Shown here piece by piece: positions 6,669 to 11,507 of a DNA stretch of 11,507 bases. The stretch covers positions 740 to 12,246 of the forward strand of contig DKXD01000150.1 of the NCBI GenBank assembly GCA_002492075.1, in the 5' to 3' direction. The position numbers were made by a program, and so were the translations under genes. Below the pieces are notes generated by a model, which worked only from the letters and a program-made list of their open reading frames with translations, had not been told where the DNA came from and made no database searches. Within the stretch, counting starts at the first letter, position 1, and each line of letters starts with the position of its first letter. Origin of the DNA: Ruminococcaceae bacterium UBA7135 (GTDB taxonomy: Bacteria > Bacillota > Clostridia > Oscillospirales > Ruminococcaceae).

Positions 6669-7217
6669 TTAAACCGCCGAGGGTCTGTCAAGCGCGATGA
6701 CGTCGACCCCGCGCTCCTCCAAAATATCCTCGAACGCGTCCGCGCCGTTTTGTTTAATAAACTCCGATTCTCTTTCGGTAATGAAGAACGCCGACAACAT
6801 TTCGCACTCGCCCGCCCTTGAAAACTCTTCGGGGAACGCGTAAGGCTCGGTAAAATACAGCGCGGACTTATTATGCGCTTTGGAAAAGCCCCGGGCGACA
6901 TTATCAAGTCCGCCGATAAAAACGCCCCGACCGAAGTCAATCTTATTCTGAATGATGTAAAAAACCACGTTCGCCAAAAGCGCGGCGCAGTTATCGTAAT
7001 CGCCGTCAACAGTCATAACCGCTTCGCAAAGAGCGTTTATATCTTCCACATAATTCGACAGCCCGAACGTCGCGAAAGTAAGACTGTTCCTGAAAACCTT
7101 ATCAAAGCCGAGTATTTGCAATCCGCGGCTTTTATCGGCATACTTGTCCGCGCCGATATAAGCTCCCAAAAACTTTTCGTAGTGATTCAGTATTGTCTCA
7201 CCCAAGCTATCGGTCAT
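6669..7217 (-). CDS. Suppressor-of-fused (SUFU) domain protein
   Basis: This 182-residue protein fits the bacterial SUFU-like family. Recognisable segments are SNYVEDINALCEAVMTVDG (54-72), FTEPYAFPEEFSR (122-134), FFITERESEFIKQNGADAFEDIL (144-166) and the closing GVDVIALDRPS. No signal peptide or membrane helix is present, so it should be cytoplasmic. The molecular role of bacterial SUFU proteins is mostly unknown. In polymorphic toxin systems the fold has been proposed as an immunity protein, but no toxin gene is visible here. The start ATG at 7217 has only a weak AAAGGG site about 10 bp upstream. It follows the kinase by 45 bp and runs directly into the cysteine hydrolase gene. Confidence 0.78.
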   Translation of the reverse strand: MTDSLGETILNHYEKFLGAYIGADKYADKSRGLQILGFDKVFRNSLTFATFGLSNYVEDINALCEAVMTVDGDYDNCAALLANVVFYIIQNKIDFGRGVFIGGLDNVARGFSKAHNKSALYFTEPYAFPEEFSRAGECEMLSAFFITERESEFIKQNGADAFEDILEERGVDVIALDRPSAV

Positions 7218-7262
7218 ACTTGAAAACCCTTTCCGGAAAACGCCAGATCATTTTAATGACTA

Positions 7263-7790
7263 TTACACTGTTGCAGCGCCGAGTTCCCGCAAAAACTTAT
7301 CTATATCCCGCTGACTTTTCAAAACGACGGTTTTTTCGGGATACCTTTCGCGAACCGCCTTATAATGCCGTTTCTTGCTTTTCGTTCGCCCGTCTCTCAG
7401 AACCCATTTGATAAACTCGCGGTCGAGCTTTTCGGGACAGCCCTCTCCCAAATCGGGGCGCGTTTTTCCCTTGTATTTGCGGTAGCGCTTCCGCACACGG
7501 CCAAGGCACGCAAAGCGGTTGAACAGCAGCTCCGCTATCATATCCGCCTGCTCCGTGCGCTCGTCATAAAGCAAGCGCCGATAGTTTCCGTCAATGACCC
7601 AGCCGCTGTTTTCGCGCATAAACTCCGTGACTATCCGACGCTTTTCGGAGTCCTCGCGCTCCCGCCAGCCCGGCAGGAAATGAACTCTGTCAAGGTGGAG
7701 CACGGGGATATTATACAGCTTTCCGAGAGCGTTAGCAAGCGTGGACTTCCCCGCCCCCGAGTACCCGATAACTGAGATCCGCAATATCAA
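7263..7790 (-). CDS. FlaR-like P-loop kinase (adenylate-kinase-related)
   Basis: This 175-residue P-loop NTPase has Walker A GYSGAGKST (9-17), followed by NIPVLHLDRVHFLPGW, WVIDGNYRRLL (64-74), NRFACLGRVRKRYRKYKGKTRPDLGEGCPEKLD (91-123) and FIKWVLRDGRTKSKK. This is the pattern of the proteins annotated as 'DNA topology modulation protein FlaR', which belong to the nucleotide/shikimate-kinase fold. The phosphoryl acceptor is unknown, and the FlaR name should not be taken as function. The start is TTG at 7790, overlapping the TGA of membrane protein A (TTGA junction), with GAGG about 5 bp upstream. A second TTG at 7784 is also possible and would give the more typical LRISVIG N-terminus. The overlap indicates translational coupling within the cassette. 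Confidence 0.9.
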   Translation of the reverse strand: MILRISVIGYSGAGKSTLANALGKLYNIPVLHLDRVHFLPGWREREDSEKRRIVTEFMRENSGWVIDGNYRRLLYDERTEQADMIAELLFNRFACLGRVRKRYRKYKGKTRPDLGEGCPEKLDREFIKWVLRDGRTKSKKRHYKAVRERYPEKTVVLKSQRDIDKFLRELGAATV

Positions 7791-8131
7791 TACCCCCTCT
7801 CACCGAATATAACGCCCGCCCCCGCCAGAACAAACAGCGCGCTCATAACGACTATTTTAGCGGCGATACACCCGCGGCGTATCAAACGCAGCTTTTCCTC
7901 GGAAATATCCTTTTGCGCCAATGCGTTGCTCGTAAACTGCGGAGCCTTGCTGCAAACGGTAAATGCTCCGTAAATTATTGAGGATATTATGAGAAACAGA
8001 ATGCCGAAGCCCGATAATTTCCCGAAAATCATCAGCACGATATACGCCGCGTCAAACCCGACAGCCAGCACCGCGCTTATGACCTCGGCGGTCTTTTCGC
8101 CCTTGGTGTAGGTAAATTCTTCCGAAAACAT
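7787..8131 (-). CDS. Small three-helix membrane protein A (paralogue of the gene at 5793)
   Basis: This 114-residue protein has no recognised family and three predicted membrane segments, at about 16-37, 42-60 and 88-109. It shares YTKGEKTAE, CSKAPQFT, and SEEKLRLIRRGCIAAKIVV with membrane protein B, at identical positions and without gaps. A longer frame opens at TTG 8155. The ATG at 8131 is chosen because GGAGGTG lies 5 bp upstream and because it makes the N-terminus (MFSEEFTYTKGEK) match that of protein B (MKIEKLTYTNGEK). It is the first gene of the five-gene cassette, and its stop overlaps the kinase start. No strong promoter was found in the 155 bp upstream. Confidence 0.82.
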   Translation of the reverse strand: MFSEEFTYTKGEKTAEVISAVLAVGFDAAYIVLMIFGKLSGFGILFLIISSIIYGAFTVCSKAPQFTSNALAQKDISEEKLRLIRRGCIAAKIVVMSALFVLAGAGVIFGERGY

Positions 8132-8151
8132 CTTGGCACCTCCAAAAAATG

Positions 8152-8165
8152 TCAATTATCAATTA
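8152..8165. repeat. Tandem 7-mer TCAATTA x2
   Basis: Two adjacent copies of TCAATTA lie just upstream of membrane protein A. A related GTCAATTGTAAAT occurs at 8261-8273 on the other side of the palindrome at 8196. It may be chance in AT-rich DNA or the remnant of a short intergenic repeat. Confidence 0.35.
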
Positions 8166-8195
8166 ACACAGAGCGTATAAACAGTTTGTTTTTTT

Positions 8196-8230
8196 GTTCT
8201 CTCCGCTCCGAGAAGCGGGGCGGAGAGAAC
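8196..8230. repeat. Intergenic palindrome, copy 4 (11-bp stem plus inner pairs)
   Basis: GTTCTCTCCGC and GCGGAGAGAAC pair perfectly. Inside, TCCG and CGGG add four more pairs (one T-G) around AGAAG. It lies 56 bp beyond the esterase stop. On the esterase strand it is followed by AAAAAAAC, the opposite of a terminator U-tract. The T-run plus GTTCTCTCC flank matches copy 1 in reverse orientation, which supports a shared element rather than independent hairpins. Confidence 0.8.
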
Positions 8231-8285
8231 GTTATCGTAAAGCATTTCTCCGCAAGTGGCGTCAATTGTAAATCGCCGCTTGACA

Positions 8286-9095
8286 TCATACGTTCAAATA
8301 CTTGTTGAGGAACTCGATGGACAGTCTTATCCACTCGCGCACATGCGGACGTATGCCGTTTTCGTCATAAGACACCGGCTTGTCGCAGGTGGAAATACCG
8401 TGCGGACCTTCGTCGAACAGATGAAGCTCCATGGGAACCTTGTTGGATATGCACGCTTTCGCCATAACCAGCGAGTTATGCGCGGGTACGCAGCCGTCGT
8501 TTGAGGTAGCCCAGATGAATATCGGCGGAGTTTTGGGTGTGACGCGGTTCTCCAACGACAGTCTCGACAAATCGGAACGCGACGGCTCGTCGCCTAGAAG
8601 CACCTTAAAGCTGCCCTCGTGCGGAGCGGTCACGCCGCTGATAACGGGATAGCACAGCACGGCGGCATTCGGTCTCAGCTCCTCGGCGGTGCAGCCTATG
8701 GTCTTCACAAGCGAAACATCGTTCCACATAGTGGCAAGGCAGCCCGCCAGATGTCCGCCGGCAGAGCAACCCAGCACGGCTATCTTGTTGGGATCGATAC
8801 AAAACTCCTCGGCTCTCAAACGAATTTTATAGAATGTGTAAGCGGCGTCGACAAGCGGTATCGGAAAACGCGCGTTGCAGGTATACGAAACGACGAACGC
8901 CGCGTAACCCTCGGCAAGATACTGAAACGCTACCGGTTCGCCCTCACGGTCGGAGCAATGCTCATAGCCGCCGCCCGGAAAAATCACCACGGACGGACGG
9001 CTTTCACAATACTTGATACCGCCGATAGAGTCGGGAAGATACGCTTTTACAAACGCCGTCTTTTCGGGATTTATCGAAAAAGTCTTAACAGTCAT
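8286..9095 (-). CDS. Alpha/beta hydrolase, acetylxylan-esterase-like
   Basis: This 269-residue serine esterase is probably active on acetylated sugars or other short acyl esters. The oxyanion segment FPGGGYEHCS (39-48) replaces the HGGG of related lipases. The nucleophile elbow is GCSAGG with Ser111, the acid is Asp200 in SNDGCVP, and the base is His232 in EGPHGIS. LLGDEPSRSDLSRLSLENRV (166-185) and TPPIFIWAT are typical of the Axe/BD-FAE-type esterases used in plant polysaccharide breakdown. There is no signal peptide, so it would act on imported oligosaccharides. The start ATG at 9095 has GGAGGG upstream. It is transcribed from its own promoter at 9226-9254, giving a leader of about 125 nt in which I see no known riboswitch. 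The enzyme class is firm, but the precise substrate is inference. Confidence 0.88.
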   Translation of the reverse strand: MTVKTFSINPEKTAFVKAYLPDSIGGIKYCESRPSVVIFPGGGYEHCSDREGEPVAFQYLAEGYAAFVVSYTCNARFPIPLVDAAYTFYKIRLRAEEFCIDPNKIAVLGCSAGGHLAGCLATMWNDVSLVKTIGCTAEELRPNAAVLCYPVISGVTAPHEGSFKVLLGDEPSRSDLSRLSLENRVTPKTPPIFIWATSNDGCVPAHNSLVMAKACISNKVPMELHLFDEGPHGISTCDKPVSYDENGIRPHVREWIRLSIEFLNKYLNV

Positions 9096-9225
9096 GCCTA
9101 TGCCCTCCGATTAAGTAATTTGATTTGTCGGTCTGTACGCGAAGCATATCGCGCAAAACGGGCGCTCTTTTGAAATATGCCTTTTAAGAATAAGCCCTGC
9201 ACAGTCCGAGTATATTTGTATCTTT

Positions 9226-9254
9226 ATTATAACATTTCCCCAAAAATAAATCAA
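9226..9254 (-). promoter_or_regulatory. Sigma-A promoter of the esterase gene
   Basis: On the minus strand TTGATT is followed by 17 bp and then TATAAT: a 5-of-6 match at -35 and a perfect -10. It is back to back with the HAD-gene promoter at 9297-9325, separated by 42 bp. Confidence 0.8.
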
Positions 9255-9296
9255 GTACCAAAACGACATTCGCTTGCAAAAAACGCCGAAAAGCGG

Positions 9297-9325
9297 TTGA
9301 CAACCGCCGAGGTTTGTTGTATAAT
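9297..9325 (+). promoter_or_regulatory. Sigma-A promoter of the HAD phosphatase gene, with overlapping palindrome
   Basis: TTGACA, 17 bp, TATAAT is a perfect consensus promoter 20 bp before the ATG. The predicted leader is very short and is made up mostly of the GAGGTGG ribosome site. The palindrome GCGGTTGACAACCGC (9293-9307) covers the whole -35 box and could be an operator. Confidence 0.88.
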
Positions 9326-9345
9326 AATTAGGCGAGGTGGTAAAA

Positions 9346-9993
9346 ATGTATGATCCTGTGATATTCGATCTTGACGGCACACTTTTGAATACGCTGGGCG
9401 ACCTTGCCGCGGCGGGAAATTACGCGCTGCGCAAAATGAGCTTCCCCGAACATGAAACGGACAAATACCGCTATTTTGTGGGGAACGGCATACCGAAGCT
9501 AATCGAACGGATATGCCCCGAAGGCTCGGACGCAGAAACGCTTGAAAAAACGCACGCGCTGTTCTCGGAATATTACGAGCTTCACAAGTCCGATCTCACC
9601 CGCCCCTACGACGGCATGACGGAGCTTCTTGCGGAGCTGAAAAAGCGCGGGATAACTGCCGTGTGCAACTCCAATAAGGATCACGTTTTCGCAAAGGAAC
9701 TGCTGCGGTCTTTTTACGGCGACAGCCTTACAGAGATAGTTGGCGCGGGACTTGGATTCGATACAAAGCCCGACCCCAAAGCGGCGCTGTATCTCGCCGA
9801 AAAATACGCCAAGCCCCAAATGCGCCCGCTTTACGTCGGCGACAGCAGCGTTGATATGCAAACGGCAAAAAACGCCGGTATAGACGCGTGCGGCGTGCTT
9901 TGGGGATTTCGCGAAAGAGACGAGCTGGAAGCTTTAAAGCCCGCTCATATCGCCGCCGACGCCTATGAACTTCGCAAGATCATTCTTGAATAA
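9346..9993 (+). CDS. HAD hydrolase, phosphoglycolate-phosphatase-like
   Basis: This 215-residue HAD subfamily IA phosphatase resembles Gph and would dephosphorylate a small phosphate ester in the cytoplasm. Motif I is FDLDGTL with nucleophile Asp8 and Asp10. An alpha-helical C1 cap spans about 17-85. Motif II is CNSNKD with Ser109, motif III is Lys141 in TKPDP, and motif IV is YVGDSSVDM with Asp166 and Asp170. The WGFRE segment near 186-190 is common in Gph proteins. The reading frame is open from GTG 9337, but ATG 9346 is preferred because the GAGGTGG ribosome site would otherwise overlap the start. Phosphoglycolate is the family default; other substrates such as PPi or sugar phosphates are possible. 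A hairpin and T-run about 100 bp downstream end the transcript. Confidence 0.92.
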   Translation: MYDPVIFDLDGTLLNTLGDLAAAGNYALRKMSFPEHETDKYRYFVGNGIPKLIERICPEGSDAETLEKTHALFSEYYELHKSDLTRPYDGMTELLAELKKRGITAVCNSNKDHVFAKELLRSFYGDSLTEIVGAGLGFDTKPDPKAALYLAEKYAKPQMRPLYVGDSSVDMQTAKNAGIDACGVLWGFRERDELEALKPAHIAADAYELRKIILE

Positions 9994-10015
9994 ATACAGC
10001 AAAGTTGCACAAAAT

Positions 10016-10035
10016 GTTAAAGAAAGGCAGCAATA
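10016..10035 (+). repeat. 20-mer similar to the hsp20 leader
   Basis: The 20 bases here (GTTAAAGAAAGG, then CAGCAATA) match 1616-1635 (GTTAAAGAAAGG, then AAGTAATA) at 18 of 20 positions. Both lie in non-coding DNA on the plus strand, upstream of a gene. They contain a ribosome-site-like AAAGG with no start codon after it. The composition is purine-rich, so chance similarity cannot be excluded. Confidence 0.35.
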
Positions 10036-10093
10036 CGCAAAACTCTGCGCGGTGTTCGAGCAATTTCCGCGGCATTGCGCGACAAAAGCTGTG

Positions 10094-10118
10094 TTCCGCT
10101 GTGGCGGAAAAATTTTTT
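10094..10118 (+). terminator. Intrinsic terminator downstream of the HAD gene
   Basis: TTCCGC and GCGGAA form a 6-bp stem around TGTG, followed by AAATTTTTT. It lies 100 bp after the HAD stop and 48 bp before the lipoprotein start, so it separates the two transcripts. An additional weak inverted repeat (GCAAT/ATTGC) lies just upstream, around 10060-10078. Confidence 0.65.
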
Positions 10119-10165
10119 AACACAAAAGCGACTTTTACAAAGCGACCTATATGAAAGGAAATAAT

Positions 10166-10906
10166 ATGAAAAAAATACTGTCTGTTATAACCTGTATCGC
10201 AGCTGTTCTCTCCCTGACCGCATGCAAAAACGGCGAGAATGACCCCGCGAGCAATTCCTCAAACGCCGCGCAAAGTACGGTTCAAAGCGTTGCAAGCGAA
10301 GATAGCTCCACAGCTGTAAGCGAACCCGCGTCGAGCGTTCCGGAAAGTCAGTATCAAAGCTCCGCCGATACGGAATCGCAGCCCGAAGAAACCTCTAAAC
10401 CCAAAGCGTCCTACTCATTCCAAAGAGAAGACGGCGGCGTTGAAATATTGGGCGGCAAAGATGAGAGCACAGAAGTTGTCGTGCCGTCTAAGGTCAACGA
10501 AATGAACGTTGTTGGCATAAGCGGCAGTCCAAACAAAACGATGTTCCCGAACGCGCAGAAGATAACGCTTCCCGATACGCTGAAAGATATAGACAGCTAT
10601 GCTTTCTCGGGCTGCAGCGCTCTTAAAAGCATCAATATCCCCGCAAGCGTGGAGGACATCGGCGAATACGCTTTCCAAAATTGCAGCTCTCTTACTTCTG
10701 TCACGTTCTCCGAGGGCTTGAAGGACATTGACACGGGCGCGTTCGTCGGCTGCTCGAGCCTTACCGAGATAAACCTCCCCAACAGTATGCAGGAGCTTGA
10801 ACCAAACGCCTTTGACACAAATGTCGCGTTTACCGTAACTTATATGGGCAAGAGCTACACTCCGTCCAACATCTCCGAGCTTTACTCTCTGCTGGCAGAC
10901 AATTAA
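10166..10906 (+). CDS. Surface lipoprotein with BspA-type leucine-rich repeats
   Basis: This 246-residue exported protein has a lipoprotein signal peptide (1-19: a Lys-Lys start, a hydrophobic core and lipobox LTAC), so Cys20 should be diacylated and anchored to the outer face of the membrane. A low-complexity Ser/Ala/Glu-rich linker (21-80) probably spans the wall. A short beta-rich segment follows, then about four LRR_5/BspA repeats of about 23 residues (132-218), each with the pattern 'LPxxLxxIxxxAFxxCSSLxx'. Such repeats are common in Clostridia and usually mediate binding, but no ligand can be named. ATG 10166 is chosen over ATG 10151 because AAAGGAAA precedes it and because it gives a normal signal peptide. 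No promoter of consensus quality was found upstream. A palindromic element follows the stop by 13 bp. Confidence 0.9.
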   Translation: MKKILSVITCIAAVLSLTACKNGENDPASNSSNAAQSTVQSVASEDSSTAVSEPASSVPESQYQSSADTESQPEETSKPKASYSFQREDGGVEILGGKDESTEVVVPSKVNEMNVVGISGSPNKTMFPNAQKITLPDTLKDIDSYAFSGCSALKSINIPASVEDIGEYAFQNCSSLTSVTFSEGLKDIDTGAFVGCSSLTEINLPNSMQELEPNAFDTNVAFTVTYMGKSYTPSNISELYSLLADN

Positions 10907-10919
10907 ACAATGCATAATA

Positions 10920-10948
10920 TTTTCCCCTCCCCACACGGGAAGGGAAAA
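10920..10948. repeat. Intergenic palindrome, copy 5 (12-bp stem, one mismatch)
   Basis: TTTTCCCCTCCC and GGGAAGGGAAAA pair with one mismatch around CACAC. It begins 13 bp after the lipoprotein stop. It is followed by CACGTATTC, not a T-run. It is the most diverged member of the family, keeping the pyrimidine-arm/purine-arm layout but lacking the CGC at the inner stem end. Confidence 0.65.
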
Positions 10949-10973
10949 CACGTATTCGGTACCGATCCCAACA

Positions 10974-10994
10974 GCGGAGACGCTCGGTCTCCGC
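10974..10994. other. Inverted repeat between convergent genes
   Basis: GCGGAGA and TCTCCGC form a perfect 7-bp stem around CGCTCGG. It sits between palindrome copy 5 and the terminator at 11008. It has no T-run on either side and its role is unknown. Confidence 0.5.
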
Positions 10995-11007
10995 GCTAAA
11001 CACAAAG

Positions 11008-11037
11008 CCGTCCGCGGGTCTTACGAACCGCGGACGG
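11008..11037. terminator. Bidirectional intrinsic terminator between the lipoprotein gene and spoVAE
   Basis: CCGTCCGCGG and CCGCGGACGG form a perfect 10-bp, GC-rich stem around a 10-base loop. On the plus strand it is followed by TTTTCACTTTT, and on the minus strand by CTTTGTGTTT. The stem starts 3 bp after the spoVAE stop, so it probably ends both convergent transcripts. Confidence 0.85.
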
Positions 11038-11040
11038 TTT

Positions 11041-11421
11041 TCACTTTTCGTTGATCTTCGAGCCGCTGCTCTTAAACGCAAGCGCCGTGAGCAATCCGAA
11101 GAATATCGCTGCGGAAATACCGACGGCGGCATTTGTGAAACCACCCATAAACGCTCCGATTATGCCGTAGCGATCGACGGATTCGCGCACGCCCTTTGCA
11201 AGCAGATTGCCAAATCCCGTAAGCGGTACGGTAGCGCCGCCGCCCGCAAGGTCGACAAGCGGCTGATACCAGCCCAAGCCGCCCAATACAACTCCGGCGA
11301 CCACATATGTGGTGAGTATTCTCGCGGGCGTAAGTTTTGTGAGATCAATAAGCAGCTGCCCTATTGCGCACAGCAGTCCGCCGATAACGAACGCCCAAAC
11401 GTATTCCATAAACATATCCAT
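11041..11421 (-). CDS. spoVAE: Stage V sporulation protein AE (SpoVAE)
   Basis: This 126-residue membrane protein belongs to the SpoVA complex of the spore inner membrane, which moves Ca-dipicolinate into the forespore and releases it on germination. The family pattern is clear: EYVWAFVIGGLLCAIGQLLID (6-26), LTPARILTTYVVAGVVLGGLG (30-50), the GGGATVPLTGFGNLLAKGV segment (60-78), and a final glycine- and alanine-rich helix with ISAAIFFGLLTALAF (102-116). Three to four hydrophobic segments are visible. ATG 11421 follows AGGAGG by four bases; ATG 11415 is an alternative. The gene is last in its transcript, with the terminator directly after its stop. Partners spoVAC and spoVAD would be expected upstream, beyond the window. 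Its presence marks the host as a spore former or a recent descendant of one. Confidence 0.93.
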   Translation of the reverse strand: MDMFMEYVWAFVIGGLLCAIGQLLIDLTKLTPARILTTYVVAGVVLGGLGWYQPLVDLAGGGATVPLTGFGNLLAKGVRESVDRYGIIGAFMGGFTNAAVGISAAIFFGLLTALAFKSSGSKINEK

Positions 11422-11507
11422 TATTCCTCCTATAAATTATAGTTTAGCTTACAGCAAGGTTTGAAAATCAGCAACGTTGTGGTGGCGCATAAAATTTGCG
11501 AAAGCGA
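11422..11507 (-). other. Sequence upstream of spoVAE, identity unresolved
   Basis: The last 86 bp contain the spoVAE ribosome site. On the minus strand two frames are open from the window edge. One ends at 11449 (…VADFQTLL) and the other at 11430 (…CCKLNYNL). Neither resembles the expected C-terminus of SpoVAD. Either a different gene precedes spoVAE, or this is non-coding. Confidence 0.3.

Noticed and set aside
8152..8334. 60-residue minus-strand frame across the gap below the esterase
   Set aside because: It runs through the palindrome at 8196-8230 and into the esterase 3' end in another frame. It has no ribosome site, and its sequence is explained by the repeat.
1..10948. CRISPR array
   Set aside because: The palindromes are hundreds to thousands of bases apart with whole genes between them. 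There are no regular spacers and no cas genes.
10415..11005. 196-residue minus-strand open frame
   Set aside because: It is antisense to the LRR lipoprotein and crosses the intergenic hairpins, with no domain or ribosome site.
11430..11465. TTCAAA-N18-TATAAT promoter just before spoVAE
   Set aside because: The -10 would be so close to the AGGAGG site that transcription would start inside the ribosome binding site. A sporulation gene would also be expected to use a forespore sigma factor.

Overview
The window looks like chromosomal DNA from an endospore-forming, low-to-mid GC Firmicute of the class Clostridia, most likely an Oscillospiraceae/Ruminococcaceae-type gut or rumen bacterium. This rests on a SpoVAE homologue, a perfect CIRCE heat-shock operator, strong AGGAGG-type ribosome binding sites, near-consensus TTGACA/TATAAT promoters, and protein families typical of that group. 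The genus assignment is inference. No tRNA, rRNA, CRISPR array, transposase or phage gene is visible.

Layout, left to right. At 58-1383 (minus) is a cytoplasmic GH13 alpha-amylase-family enzyme with its own consensus promoter. Divergent from it is an Hsp20 chaperone (1702-2124) behind the CIRCE operator, ending in an intrinsic terminator. A minus-strand block follows. It holds a Vat/CatB-like hexapeptide acetyltransferase (2195-2821), phosphoglucosamine mutase GlmM (2901-4250, own promoter) and a diaminopimelate decarboxylase (4455-5720). Next is a compact five-gene minus-strand cassette, 8131 down to 5793: small membrane protein A, FlaR-like P-loop kinase, SUFU-domain protein, isochorismatase-fold cysteine hydrolase, small membrane protein B. 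A and B are gapless paralogues. Further right, an acetylxylan-esterase-like alpha/beta hydrolase (8286-9095, minus) and a phosphoglycolate-phosphatase-like HAD hydrolase (9346-9993, plus) are divergently transcribed from two good promoters. A BspA-type leucine-rich-repeat lipoprotein (10166-10906, plus) converges on spoVAE (11041-11421, minus), with a strong bidirectional hairpin between them.

Functionally the window mixes housekeeping and accessory genes. GlmM (UDP-GlcNAc supply) and the decarboxylase (meso-DAP/lysine branch) both touch cell-wall precursor metabolism. The GH13 enzyme and the esterase fit plant or storage polysaccharide use. Hsp20 is stress-linked, and SpoVAE belongs to the spore dipicolinate channel. 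The five-gene cassette has no recognised joint function and is the best candidate for something undescribed.

A second theme is a family of 29-35 bp intergenic palindromes with pyrimidine-rich left arms (TTCTCYCCCC-type). There are five copies, at 1-29, 4394-4424, 5754-5782, 8196-8230 and 10920-10948. Each lies 10-56 bp downstream of a stop codon, and none of the four with both flanks visible has a usable U-tract on its gene's strand. They look like a dispersed REP-like element rather than ordinary terminators.
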